This document shows positions 44,057 to 55,946 of a DNA stretch of 64,000 nucleotides, piece by piece. The stretch's first letter is position 1; every line of letters starts with the position of its first letter. The notes under the pieces are model-generated. The model saw only the letters and a program-made list of their open reading frames with translations, had not been told where the DNA came from and ran no database searches. Position numbers and translations under genes: made by a program. This DNA is from Durusdinium trenchii. Its lineage: Eukaryota > Sar > Dinophyceae > Suessiales > Symbiodiniaceae. The stretch lies in contig CAXAMN010023350.1 of assembly GCA_963970005.1 (NCBI GenBank), positions 532,805 through 596,804 of the forward strand. Direction: 5' to 3'.

Positions 44057-44790
44057 CTCATTTCTATTTGCTTGCATTGTTTTTTGTTGGAGTGGAAAGA
44101 TGTGTTTGTCTTCTGCCACCTGTCACCTGTCATTTCACACTGACAAAAACCGTTTGCCATTCACTGTCAAGGTGCAGCCTTGAACATGTTGCAAGCGCCT
44201 AATGTTTTTGTTTGTGTTGTTTCTATGTTGTTGGAATGCCCAGTGCCTATCTTCGGTCGCCTGTCTTCTGTCAGTTTCATGTTGGCCAAAATCCTGCGCC
44301 ATTGGCTGCCAAGGTTGATGATTGAACGTTTGTCGGCGCCTCATTTCTATTTGCTTGCATTGTTTTTTTGTTGGAGTGGAAAGATGTGTTTGTCTTCTGT
44401 CACCTGTCACCTGTCATTTTTGTTGACCAAAACCGTTTGTCATTCACTGCCAAGGTTGAGCCTTGAACATTTTGCCAGCGCCCCATTTCTTTTTGTTTGC
44501 GTTGTTTCTATATGCTGTCAGAATGACAAGTTTTGCCTGTCTTCGATCACCTGTCTTTTGTCAGTTTCATGTTGACCAAAACCATCTGCCATTGGCTTCT
44601 GGGGCTGGGCTTGTGCAACTTTTGTCAAGGTCATATCTATTTCTGCTTGCGTTGTCAAGATGTGTTTTTGTTATGTGACATTTCCCTGTCTTCTGCTGCC
44701 TGCCCCCTGTGAGTTATACATTAACCAACATCACTGGCTACCAAGGTTGAGCCATGGAACATTTGTCAGTGCCTCATTTTCATCATTGGC
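44057..44790 (+). repeat. Tandem array, about 142-bp unit
   Basis: Five diverged copies start at about 44057, 44198, 44339, 44482 and 44630, each with CATTTCTATTTGCTTGC..., a TGTCTTC..CACCTGTC segment, a TTGACCAAAACC segment and CCATTGGCTGCCAAGGTTGA. Odd and even copies resemble each other most, hinting at an older double unit of about 283 bp. The copies carry CACCTGTCACCTGTCA or its variants. Confidence 0.8.
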
Positions 44791-44813
44791 CGCAACAGTT
44801 TTTCAACTTAGTT

Positions 44814-44845
44814 GATGATGGTGATGATGGCGAACAAGGATGTTA

Positions 44846-44888
<43 letters not shown>

Positions 44889-44891
44889 CTG
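44814..44891 (+). repeat. (GAT)n microsatellite
   Basis: An imperfect then perfect GAT/GATGATGAT run with the perfect part at about 44849-44889. Simple sequence. Confidence 0.9.
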
Positions 44892-45302
44892 AAGTGAACA
44901 TTATGCTGTTGAAATTGGTAGTGGTTAAATCTGCTTAGGCTTTTGCCCTCGCCGTTGCTCACTTCTTGAGGCACTTTCTGCAAGATTGTCAGTTTGTGTC
45001 GGATGGTGCATTACTACAAGAGATGCATTCTTTTAGTTTTTGTAAGATTGTCACTTTCAACCAGTGATTTGGTGGCCGTTGTGGCTTTGTAGTCCAAATC
45101 ACACGTGGCCAGGTGCACATGTGGGACTGAACATGTTGCAATAGAAAATGAACATGCATATACATAGTGTCAACAATATATACATAGTGTCAACAATGTC
45201 AACAGGCTGGCAACCAACAAAAAGACCCAAAACTTTAAACACAAACATACTTTCAGCTGGTCACCGGCCACTGTCATCTGTCACTTGTCACCTTTTCCAG
45301 CC
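44892..45302. other. Intergenic segment
   Basis: No frame of note. It ends with a motif-rich lead (GGTCACCGGCCACTGTCATCTGTCACTTGTCACC then TTTTCCAG) directly before the Met of the next candidate gene. A short direct repeat, ATACATAGTGTCAACAAT, occurs at about 45161 and 45180. Confidence 0.45.
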
Positions 45303-47796
45303 ATGAGCAGCAACGGCCAGATCGTTTTCATGGCGATGGGCGCAGAGGAAGAATACCATTGGCGCAAACAGCCCCGTCATAGCCTCAAAAATTACTTCCA
45401 CTGGCCCTTTCCAATGATTCATTTGTGTTCAAACAAGTTATCATTGCCACAACTTTCCATTTGATGAATTTCAAAAAAATCCCTCCACCAATAAAAACAT
45501 CAAAGGAAATCTAGGGGAACGAAAACCATTGAACATTGTACATTGTATAATTGTTCGATCTTTTCTTCCCTCTTCGTTTTTCTGCACATTGGGAAGGGGG
45601 GCATTCTTTTTACATTCTTTTAGAAACTCAGCATTTCCATTGATTGGTTGCTGAGGTCAGGGCAGGGATATCATGGGGGATGTGCTGAACAACAAGTTCC
45701 GCGGCTACATGCACCAAAGCCTCGACGTGACTTGCCACCATCATTATTGCATTCTTGGTCATAGACTGTTCACCACTGCCGCTGCCTACCATCCCTGATT
45801 GCACAAGGTTCGCGGGTGGGCCCCCCGCGATCCACAGAAGAGAGTCAAAAGAGATGGAACCATTTTGGACTACGAGGCGCAGAAACTTCTGTGCCAATTT
45901 TTACACGCATTTAGTTTTTCAAATGATTTGCCCACTTGGGCGTGATTGCCATAGGTTCAAGAAGCATTGTTCGAGCAGATTGAGCTTGTGCGGTGTGCAA
46001 AGTATGTGGTCCAATGCGCGAAGCTCCTCAAGGATGAGTTCCAAATGGCATGGATTGTCTTCCTCCTGACTTGCCACTTGGCTGCTGGAGTTAAACAAAC
46101 AAATAATGGTTCAGCATGGATTTCAACTTCCTGTTTCACAGAATACAGGCAGACTACACTCAGAGGTGTTGGTAAGTAAAACAGACAAGCCATGAGACTC
46201 AACAATGTTCACTCAAACCTGCTTCCTGTCACACATCGCAAGGGTTCACTGCGCACTTAGGTTCACATGGCAAGCATCGATCTGCAATAGTGGCCTTGCT
46301 GTCAGCATACATGATGGGAGAGCTGGTGTTCTTTCCAACATATCATGGGCTTCTTGGCAAGGTTGCATTTTGGTTCACTTGTTGGATTTAGACAGTTGAC
46401 TGAGAATGTTTTGCGCACAAGGCTGGCATCACATCCTTGGGCCTTGCAAAGGGACACCTTGAGCCCGAAATGCCAGAAAGCTCTGGAGGACTATGCGCCT
46501 TGACTTGATTGGTTGACTGATGACTTTCAAAGAAACATGGAATACTCACCAAATACACAAGTGGACACAGAAATGGTTCTGGTGGTCCATTCTATTAATT
46601 TTAAATGGTTTCTTTCAGTTATATGGCCGCCTGCTGTAATTTCAAAAGGGCATGTGACATGATTTGCTTTGTTTGAGCCAAAATTATGATTGCGTGCTGA
46701 CAGCCTTCAACTTCACACTTTTCCAATATTGTAACTGGCTCTTTCTTATTGATCATTTGTTAGACTGAGACTGCTTCACCTGGACACGACAACTGGATGC
46801 AACACGCATGTCATGTGAAAACTGAGTGGGTGGCAATGTTTTCAAGACTTCATGATATGAGTCACTTTGAAACTGGTTCCTTCTGATCATGTGATCGATA
46901 TTTGCTTACACATGGCCCTGATGATCGATGTAATGATGTGTACTGCGCGCATCATTAGAAAACATTGGGGTCGCTCACTCATTACTTGAATCATTCATGA
47001 TGTTTCTTTCCTGGCTCTGCCAGCTCGCTCACCAGAGGTCCACCAGCTCACAGCGCCACAAGTGGTTAATTTGGTTGAGCCTGAACAACCAGCTCCTGAA
47101 CAACCAGCTCCTGAACAACCAGCTCCTGAACAACCAGCTATCCCAGATGAATTGGTTCAACAGCTGGGAGCTGTATGCGCACCAGTGTGTTGGGCCCTAC
47201 AGAACTTGAAGGTGACATCAGCAGCTTATGTTGTTCCTGGACTGCAACTTATTTTGGAAGACCTGCATACTTTTGTGACGCGCACTCTGTGTAAGACTTG
47301 AAAAAGATATTACTGTAATGTTTTTTGGGGGCAACTCTGACAGGCGATATCTATCCCCAAGACTTACTTTCACGTTGAGCCCAATGTTTGCAGGCATTGC
47401 TGGGCTTGGCAACTTTCTCGGAGGATGGCCGCAAGTTCACGCTGGCGATCCTCGGCGCCCTTCAACGTTTCATGTATGCAATATGACAGTGGTGTTGAAT
47501 GTGACAGGTGACAGGTGATGTTAAATGACAAGTTTTTGACATGTGACAGGTGAAGCTGATCCTGACAAGAAGAGGTGCAGCGGTTGTTTGCCGTTGCTGT
47601 TTGCTGCCTCATGTTAATGTCTACTGTCAACTGTCAAGTGTTTGTTTACTGTCTACTGTCAACTGTCTACTCTCCTGTCAGGTGGGATTCAGCTGACGCA
47701 GCTATCATTGGCCATTGCCGTGAAAAAATGAAGCTCCTCACCGCCAACCATTGGACGGCAGCTACCGGCCAAGAGCATCCCAAGCGCAGGAAATGA
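45303..47796 (+). CDS. Unrecognised cargo protein with EQPAP repeats, multi-exon
   Basis: Candidate exons: 45303-about 45440 (MSSNGQIVFMAMGAEEEYHW), 45955-about 46095 (ALFEQIELVRCAKYVVQCAK then LLKDEFQMAWIVFLLTCHLA), about 46205-46390, 47024-about 47293 (ARSPEVHQLTAPQVV, then four copies of a 15-bp repeat giving PEQPAPEQPAPEQPA, then IPDELVQQLGAVCAPVCWAL), about 47393-47471 (ALLGLATFSEDGRKFTLAIL) and about 47682-47796 (WDSADAAIIGHCREKMKLLT, stop TGA). The last intron joins cleanly as ...TTTCAT / GTGGGAT, giving RFMWDSAD. It contains GTGACAGGTGACAGGTG. No domain is recognised. The joins between other exons are unproven. Confidence 0.45.
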
Positions 47797-48562
47797 TGAG
47801 AAAATCAGAGTGCTGTGCTGTTTCTTTTAGTTTTTCTTATTACTTCAGTTTGTGTTTCTGTATGTTGCACTCTTTTTTGTGAGCCTGTGTCATATTATAT
47901 CATAATGATGTCATGGCATTTTTGAGTGACTCCCATGGGAGGCATTCATTCACAGATGAACATGTCTTGCACTAAGAGTCACAGTGATGATGCACTAGCA
48001 CTGCAATTGTCTCGGAAACATTGAGACACCCAACCATTAGTGTATCGTTGACAAATGGAGCCGACTGACAATTCAACGCCAAGGATCCCCATCTCCAGTG
48101 ATTGGGCGCCCACAACTCAGTGATTTAGCGCCTTCCAGACACACCATGAACTTGCAAAATTAGATGTGAACAATATATAATCACTGTTTTCTGTCGTTCA
48201 TTGGATGTTAGTAGATGTGTGAAAATATTTTACATCATATATTCAGATAGGTTGTGCGCAATATACCATTTGTATTGTGTGTCACTCACAGGATGTCTAA
48301 AATAACTCTTTTCAGCACATCCTTTTCATGGCGCTGACTGCTAAGGGATTCAAACACAATGTGTTAATGTGTCATAAGGCTTGCAAAAAGTATCTCAGTT
48401 TGATTGCTTCAGCTCCTGAGGGACATTTTCGAGACGGCGATGGACGACCCAGATGATCTACTCACGTAACACCCCAAGTTTTTTGAGAAGATTCTTGACA
48501 TCAGACATTCATTCCATTGAAGTGCCACATGTGTCACTTGCCCAACAATGTGTAGTGGATCT
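47797..48562. other. No recognisable gene
   Basis: Unassigned DNA in the element, AT-richer than the exons. No motif of note beyond short T-rich tracts. Confidence 0.45.
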
Positions 48563-48940
48563 TTGAGCATTTACTTAGTGTCACAGGACCTTAATCCCTC
48601 AAGAACTGTTTGGAAGTATTGTTTGTTGTTGATATTCTTGCCTCAGGTTTTTTAATCTGACTTAGTGGGTTTCCTTACGAAAGAACCCAACACAAAAATG
48701 TTTAAAGTTTAAACTGGGTTGGCCAAGGACCTTTGAGTACTTAGTGTCGCAGGACCTTAATCCCTCAAGAAATGTTTGGAAGTAATGTTTGTTGTTGACA
48801 TCCTTGCCTCAGGTTTTTAAATCTCATAGTGGGTTTCCTTACTAAAAGAACCCAACCCAAAAATGTTTAAAGTTTAAACTTGCAATTTTCCTCGTGGGTT
48901 GGCCAAGGGCCTTTGAGCACTCAGTGTCATCTTGACACAA
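48563..48940 (+). repeat. Tandem duplication, 170-180-bp unit
   Basis: TTTGAGC/TACTTAGTGTC..CAGGACCTTAATCCCTCAAGAA starts at 48563 and again at 48733, with a third partial start at 48913. Each unit ends in AAAGTTTAAACT...GGGTTGGCCAAGG. Confidence 0.85.
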
Positions 48941-48941
48941 A

Positions 48942-49285
48942 ACCCAAATCCTCAGTCACTCCAAAACCCAGATCCTCGGTTACTCCAAANNNNNNNNNNG
49001 GAGTTGCCTCAGAAATGGAATCAAGTTTGCCCGCCCAGATCCTCGGCAACTGGGAGTTGCCTCAGAAATGGATTCAGCCTGGACCCCCCAAATCCTCGGC
49101 AACTGGGAGTTGCCTCAGAAATGGATTCAACTTGGGCCCACCAAACCCTCGGCAACTGAGAGTTGCCTCAGAAATGGATTGAATTTGGTATCCCAGATCC
49201 TCGGCAACTGAGAGTTGCCTCAGAAATGGATTGAATTTGGTCTCCCAGATCCTCGGCAACTGAGAGTTGCCTCAGAAATGTCTTT
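48942..49285 (+). repeat. Tandem array of 52-53-bp units with an internal hairpin
   Basis: GGCAACTGGGAGTTGCC (7-bp stem GGCAACT/AGTTGCC, 3-nt loop) recurs at 49045, 49098, 49151, 49203 and 49255, each followed by TCAGAAATGGATT and a variable end with CCCAGATCCTC. In later copies the loop changes to GAG while the stem stays intact. Two further single hairpins of the same type lie at 49352 (GGCAACTCTGGGTTGCC) and 49450 (GGCAACTTGGAGTTGCC). An N gap interrupts the left part. Confidence 0.85.
48990..48999. other. Assembly gap (10 N)
   Basis: Ten undetermined bases inside a tandem repeat. A run of N this short in a repeat probably stands for a gap of unknown length, so the copy number here is unreliable. 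Confidence 0.95.
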
Positions 49286-49859
49286 GAATTTGACAAGGTT
49301 CCAGCAACCTGTCTATTTCTGGGGTTTTGCTGTTATCCACAGATGACACCAGGCAACTCTGGGTTGCCAGGTGTCATGAGGGGTGGTGTCAATATATTTT
49401 TGAGATAACATTCTTCAAAATGAATTGATTTACCCCTCCCAGACCACCGGCAACTTGGAGTTGCCCGTCTATCTGGAAGGGTTGCACCCTGACCCCCAGA
49501 AACCCTCGGTTACAAACACCTTGTGTGAACTCAGGTTGAAAGAGTGAACCTGGAACCTGCCTCAGACTCAGTGAGATATGAAGCACCGCTGTCACCTGTT
49601 TGTCTCCTGTCATTTGCCAATGTCATTTGTGATGTGTTTGTTGCCATCACCTCTCAAAATAGTCGCCTGTCCAGCAATTTTGTCATTGATCGTGATGTCA
49701 GCCATTACGGATGTCGCGTTGGCCCCTGAAGCATGGCAAGTTTCCTTGCACAACCATGTGAAAAACCTGTACCAGGAGTGCTACCATAATCATATGTGTC
49801 CAACATATTTTCAATGAAGTTTCAGATTCAATTTCATGTTCAAGTGCTTCCTTGCGCAG
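49286..49859. other. Intergenic/intronic segment
   Basis: It includes the two isolated GGCAAC hairpins and a CACCTGTTTGTCTCCTGTC cluster at about 49591. No confident exon. Confidence 0.4.
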
Positions 49860-50530
49860 GAGTGCACAACCACAAGGGAGCTTTTGGCTACCAAGATCGC
49901 CAACTTGACTTTGCCAAGTGAGGTTGGGGATGTGAAAGCAGATTGCCAGCATGCACAAGGCTTTGACCGGTGAAGATTCTTGGTGATAAGTAGACACTTT
50001 ATATTTAGTCAGTGTGATTTTTAGGGTGTCATTTTCACATCTGAGGACGATACAGCATCGGAGCTCTTTGCAACCAAGTCATTGGACCTGGTTTTCATGG
50101 CAGAGGATGGCCAGGTGTCTCATGCCCTGCCACATGTGTTTCGATGGGACTCAACATCTCTATGGCTTCCCAGTTGCACATAATTTTCAGTCATTTTCAG
50201 TCAGTCTTGGCAGTTGACAGTTGACTGTTGACCTCATGACAGTTGGCAGCTTGCCTCCCAGATGCATCCTTATCAGGAGCGGGTCAAGCAGTGACGCTGC
50301 AATCATCATCGGGATCGCCAACTCCATCATCACGGCAGGGTTCAAGACAGAAGAGACCATTGTCTCAAGGGATTTGCCAGTAGGCACTTCTGGAGAACTT
50401 GGAACATGTCGGCTTGGCGATGGAGTCAAGCGACGAGCATTGGCTTGCAAGCTTGTGCCACTAGGCTTCATCTATGTTTTGAACTTGAAATGTGAGATCT
50501 TTTCACAAGGTGTTGTTGGTGATTTCTGAT
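49860..50530 (+). CDS. Exon-like fragments of an unrecognised cargo protein
   Basis: Plus-strand pieces following CAG-type acceptors: about 49860-49975 (ECTTTRELLATKIANLTLPS), about 50026-50175 (GVIFTSEDDTASELFATKSL then DLVFMAEDGQVSHALPHVFR) and about 50262-50490 (SGSSSDAAIIIGIANSIITA then GFKTEETIVSRDLPVGTSGE). The middle piece partly echoes the first (T.ELLATK / ASELFATK). They probably continue into the gene at 50557-54810, but the joins are not established and no domain is recognised. Confidence 0.35.
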
Positions 50531-50556
50531 GTCACTTCGGGCTGAGGTGGTGTCTT

Positions 50557-53500
50557 ATGAAGTCTGAGATTGCACAAGGAAAACTGGGAGCAGATTCGAC
50601 AGCCTTTATGATTTTTGAATCTTTGTTGAAGATTCCCACACTGTGGGAGGCCTCAGCATCTGGCGCCCATGATTCTCTGATCAAGCAAGCATTCCGTCAG
50701 AATGTGAAAGGTGCCTACATCAAACCTCTCAACGTAGTTCAGTGGTTTGACGTAGTTCTAGTCGCTGCATACCCCGGTGGGGATGTTGAGCAGCTGCTGA
50801 GCTTTGAGAATCCATTGAGCAGAAAGGAAGTTGGCAAGCGGTTGGTGAAAACGTTCGAGACCTTACTTGCTGGCTTCGAGAGCAAGGTGAATGCTGAGGG
50901 CATTGTAGTTGGACAGCCACAGGTGCCTTGAAGTGCATTTCAGTTAATTGTTGTCACTTGACTGTTTCATCTTGTCATGCCCATGTCAGACTTGAAGTTT
51001 CAGCTTCAAGTTTTTTAAGGCCAGTAAAAGACGACGCGTCAAAAGGACATCGGAAAGTGGAAAGCAAGATTCAAATGCAGACGCGGCTGTCAAAGATCGT
51101 GAGATAAAGATCGGCACCCAGAAGCAAAACGCGATCAAACACATGTGCAACTACAGCACTTTTGAAAGCTACCGTGCGTTGCAATGTCACCTGTCATTCT
51201 TTTCAGAGTCATCTGTCAATGAGAGTGTTCTGTCTTGGAAGCATTTGTGGACTTCCACTCTCCCTGCTGATGGAATGTGCCCAAGTGAAGCAGAAGAATA
51301 TGCCCGCAGAGCTGGTGCTGCTGCATCTGCCAAGTTGGTGCCCCCTCGACTGATGTGCCTTTGCTGTATGATATGTGACCACTCACATGCTTTTTTCCTA
51401 TGAGGTTTTCATGATTCATTCAAACACTGTCCAAGGTCAAAGCAGTTGGAGTTTGGTGGAGAACTGTCACCAGCAGATCACAACTTGATCATGGACAAGA
51501 TTCTCAGCATCCATGAGGACACCCTTTCCAACAACCATGGATGTGCCAAGATCACTGTTGAGCATTTGTGGACATACCGCTTTGTCATTACATCCTGGAC
51601 CCGTACCATTGCAGAGTGCTGCTTCACTGACTTGAAGCCCGCTGACTTTGAGAATGTTCGGGATGCAGTCCTCAAAGGGGATGCCGCTCACTTGCATTAA
51701 GACTTGTCCTTTTTTTGCACCCATTAAACTTGCAGAATCACTGAGTAATTTGACTCAAGGCCCTCGATGCGCAAATCAAAGCGTGCATCAAGCAATGGCC
51801 CATGGCTTGGAATGTCACTATGCTTCCAGACGTGGCTGCTTTGGCCACTGATTACGATGCTGCGCATGAAGACAAAGAATCGCTCGTTGAGACAGCTGAA
51901 AAAGAAGAATGGATCTTCAGCCAAATTCTTGGGAAATGAAGTTCATGTTGTTTTGATAGTTTTTCGTGCAACATGCTGCTGCGGCTTAAGGACAGCAAAG
52001 CTTCGTTCCTTGGAGGCGAAACTGGCAGTTGATCAAAGGCTTTTGTCATCCATGAGCTCAGGACACTGTATGCCAGACAGTTATCCAAGCAAGTCATCAA
52101 CTGCTACTCTTGAGTCCATAGAAAACAACGATATCAAATACAAAACAAATAGATACAATACATGTCATTTGTCACCTGTCCATGTTGTGTGTGTGGTTTT
52201 GGTGTTTGTCACTGACTGTCCATGTTCACCCGCAGGATTTGAGACTTTGCAAGACTGCCTCGATTGGCTGGCTTGCAAGAAGAAGGTGGCTCTTGCAAAG
52301 ACAGCCCAGGAGTTGGTGCAGAGATACCAGGAGAAGCAGAGCCCGGTATGTGAGCTGAATGACATGGCCGAACTTCCAGGCCATTATGCCACCATGTCTT
52401 CAAATGTCACCACGGAGATCAAGGGCAAGAAGCTGGTGGTTGCAATCTGCGACTTCAATGTGCCCGGCGTTCCTTTGAATCATTATTGTTATTGAAACGT
52501 TTTGTACTTGTGATGACATATCATTCGCATTGATTTTTCAGACTGAGGCCCGAAACGCCTTGATCCAGCCAAAACTGATCACGGGCTTGGCCAACTTGTG
52601 CCGAACCCAGGGCCACTTGTTACAGTGTTAAGTTCATGTTTTCCTATGACAGGTGTTGGACATTGGGACACTGTGACAGGTGTGGAGAATACTGTGATTC
52701 TTGCGACTATGGCAAGTCGCTCAAAGGAGGAGAGCACCGCAGATCCACTTGAGGATTTTGTTGATTTTTGCCGCAGCATGAAACTGGCCGGATTTGGAGC
52801 ACAGCATGCTTGGAGCCAAGCCCTCACCGTCCCCGGCGAAGAGTGTCTTGGCTTTGATCAGTCTGACAGGTGTCTGACAAGTGACAGGTTCCAATGTGAT
52901 TGCAAACTGCTTGTGACAGTCTGTGACAGCTGGCTTCATTCATATTTGGACTTTTTTGTGAACTCAGGTCATACAATCAGCAACAGTGGGACTTCACGGC
53001 CAGTGGCCGGATGTTTTACCTCTACAATGATTTGGAGAAGGCAGTTGCTGAAAATCATTTTGCATCGTTGTCCGAACTCGCCCGCACGGGACGAGCTCCG
53101 ACTGCCATGTTGATCGGCAGCCAAGAGATGGTCACAATATCATCAGCGGCAGAATCAGAACGTGCTGTGCGATATATGCCCAGTACGAGATCGGCGCAGA
53201 AAGGCAGTGATGCCTCCTTTCAGCTCTACAAAGCACTGCTTAGCACAAGCAAGCTTCGGAAGCCACACCTCACAGGGCTCTTGAAAGCCAATGATGCGGT
53301 TCATATGGTGGACCTTCATTCACATGTCGGGGACCACTGTTTGGCCACCATGCTGATGAAGGACGAACTTCCAACCGGAGTTGCCATCAAGCACTTCATT
53401 GTGCAGCTGAAGTCTTTGAAGTCATCTGTCCAGGCAGCCGATTGGTGTGTCAAGCGCTTGGGCCATTGGCTGGCACAGCGCTGGATGAAGCACGAGTTGA

Positions 53501-54810
53501 AGTTGGAGCTGGATGGTAAGACCATCAGCCCTGACATTGATTGCCAAGTTCTTTGCTTGCATATGTTTTGTTTTTTTTCAACGGTTCACTGCATATGTCT
53601 TTGCTTGCATATGTTTTTGCATATGTTTTGTGATGGTTTTAATTGTTTGTTCACTAAGGCTTTGTCCGAAGATGACCTGAAGCACCTGAAGACCATGGAA
53701 GGGGTGTGGCATGCTTATGAAGGAGTGCGCGCTCTTGGGTCCAAGTTGAAGGTTCTCCAGATCAGTGGAAGCAAAGTGGTCCTCTCCTCACAGGTGAAAT
53801 CAGAGTTTACCCAAAGTCCTCACTTCATCCGTGAAAGGTTTGAAGCTCTGGAGGCCTCTCACCTTGAGAACTTCGGGGAGCTCTTGAAGTCCAAGTTGAC
53901 GCCAGAGAGTGACACACCCACTCTGCAGACCGTGGATCCACGTCCCACCACTGCTGAGACAGAAGTGACACCTGAGACCATGCCAGCCTTTGAAAGCGAA
54001 GCCAAAGTTCGAGAGAAGTACACCATCAAGGTGGAGTGCAAAGCCTTTGACCCCAAGAATGTGATCCTTTTGGTTTCGGACAAAGGTGTGCCATTCATCT
54101 ACAGCAAGGATAATGTGACTTTGAAGCGTGGCACGCGTCTTGGAGGTTGCGGCAGTGGCAAGTTGATTCAGGGAGATGAGCCTGGCGTCAAATTTGAACT
54201 GAGTTCTGACAGAGATCTTCTTGAGGCCAGCTCATGTTGTTTCATTATGTTTATTTTGTGATGGTGACAGGTGAAGTTTAGGGTGACTTGGCAAATTGAC
54301 AGCTGACAGACTCTAACCATCATTGACATTGTAGGACTTGGCACAGTGACCGGTGACACGCAGAGTCATTGCCATTGTCAGGTGAATTTTGGCTCCAATG
54401 CCGAGGACGAGGATGAGGACAATAGCAAGTGCAAGAGAGGATCTTTCTACATGGTGGTGAAGGACTTGATGAAGAGTTCCCCAGCAACGGAGATCTCGGT
54501 CACAGGATACAAGGTTGTTTCAAAAGGGGATGCAGCGCTGGGCGAACATGGCTACGACCTGACAGCAGATGAGGGCAAGCCTTGGGTCTTTGTTCCCAAG
54601 GACAAGGATCCCAAAAGTTTCTCTTCGGGAAATGCATTCCGCCCTTTGGCTCAGCAGCTGAAGCCACTGCATCCCAATTTCACGTGGATGTGGCGGTGCC
54701 AGTGGCACGCGGTCCATGCCAAGTTGAGCCTCAAAAAACCCTTTGTCACTGTCAACCGGGATTTGAAGCTTGAGTCCAACAAGCCCATCAAGTTGGTCAA
54801 GGAAGAGTGA
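50557..54810 (+). CDS. Large unrecognised cargo protein, at least ten exons
   Basis: Exon-like pieces: about 50540-50924 (ESLLKIPTLWEASASGAHDS; donor GTGCCT), about 51003-51174 (basic KASKRRRVKR, possible nuclear signal), about 51213-51355, about 51440-51695 (LSPADHNLIMDKILSIHEDT), about 51757-51938 (ALDAQIKACIKQWPMAWNVT), about 51985-52115, about 52237-52470 (CLDWLACKKKVALAKTAQEL), about 52712-52860, about 52972-53515 (LYNDLEKAVAENHFASLSEL; MVDLHSHVGDHCLATMLMKD; donor GTAAGA), about 53660-54222 and about 54382-54810 (stop TGA). The last exons are acidic then rich in Lys/Pro. It would be a protein of roughly 800-1000 residues. I recognise no domain; VDLHSHVGD could be a SAM- or metal-binding strand-loop, but that is a guess. 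It is the largest cargo gene and all pieces share strand and style. Confidence 0.5.
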
Positions 54811-55121
54811 AAGATCAAGGGTTCCTGAGCGGCGTGAAGGCATTTGTCTCTGAGTGAATAGCTTTGGGTTTTTTTCACTCTAATTTGACGGCAAGGCAAT
54901 TGCCCACCGCCCCTCTTCAGTCAGCGTTTTCCAGCTCCATACATCAAAGAAACCTGGGTGATCCCGAGGGAAAACAAGGTCAGTCCAAGCAGTTTTCTTG
55001 GCATTTTTCACAAGCATGGCGTCAAGTCTGATGAGTCTGATCAGTGTTTCCTTGCCATCGCCGCAGCTGTTCTCAGTCCTCAGTCTCAGTTTGTGTCACC
55101 TGTCTCATAGCATCTTGTCCA
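54811..55121. other. Intergenic segment
   Basis: Between two cargo genes. The GTGTCACCTGTCTCATAG motif cluster lies at about 55094-55110, just before the next Met. Confidence 0.5.
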
Positions 55122-55946
55122 ATGGCGGGGCAGGCAGCATTTGATTTTGTCTTCAAGGAGATGCTCCCTGGAGGTATGAAGAAGGACAACAAGCCTCCAA
55201 GCAATGAAGACAGTGAAAATGCTTCAAGCAAGCAACTTTCTGTGAAGTGGCGCCCTTCAGTCAGTGAACTTGCAAATGATGCTCAGGATGAGAAAGACTC
55301 GTCCCAGGAAGCGGCAGGTTGTTCATGGGGGAGTTTGCAGGCTCCCAAGACTTCTTTGTCATTGGAATTCCATCATGAGACAGGTCAAGTCCAGTTAGCA
55401 TTGGAAAATGGCCAGCTGGCATTGGAAGACCAAAAGTCACCTGACACCAAGAGGAACAACGGCAAGAAGCATGATGGCAACCAGTCGCCTACTAAGTCGC
55501 CCTTGAAAAAAAGGCCCGCTGCTGCCATGAAAAAGCCCACCAACAAGCAGGAGGGCACCAGCACCAAGAAGCAGAAGGCCACGGAAGGGCGCAAGACCTT
55601 CGCCAATCGCCCATGTCCTCCTGGACCTGATGGCTCTACTAGGTTCAAGGCCATCGAGAAGGCCTACAACACTGTGATCAAGAACAAGATCTGCAGGAAC
55701 AAGGAGGTGGGGTTCTGTTAGCATAGCGGTTGACAGTCACCAAACACATGTTTACTTTGTTTTTGTTTTGTTCTGTGTCATGTTTTTTGTTTTGAAACCT
55801 GTCACTTCTGCCAGGGCGACTTCTGGACCTATTGCCGCGATCAATGGAAGGACGAGGCATTGGAGTTGCCCGACTATGAGCCCTTTGCGATGAAGGCTGC
55901 TGAGAAGTGGCTGAAAACAGCTGGCCAGGAATGGCTTTTGGATTAG
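55122..55946 (+). CDS. Small basic cargo protein, two exons
   Basis: The Met at 55122 (MAGQAAFDFVFKEMLPGGMK) starts exon 1, 55122-55706. It ends ICRNKE at a GTGGGG donor. The acceptor CCAG at 55811-55814 opens exon 2, 55815-55946, reading GDFWTYCRDQWKDEALELPD and ending EWLLD with TAG. Both exons are in phase 0, giving 238 residues. The middle is Lys/Pro-rich and disordered (SPTKSPLKKRPAAAMKKPTN), resembling chromatin-associated tails. The C-terminal part (FKAIEKAYNTVIKNKICRNK plus exon 2) may fold into a small helical domain. A CCTGTCACTT motif sits in the intron. No known family is recognised; nuclear or DNA binding is an inference from composition. Confidence 0.6.
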
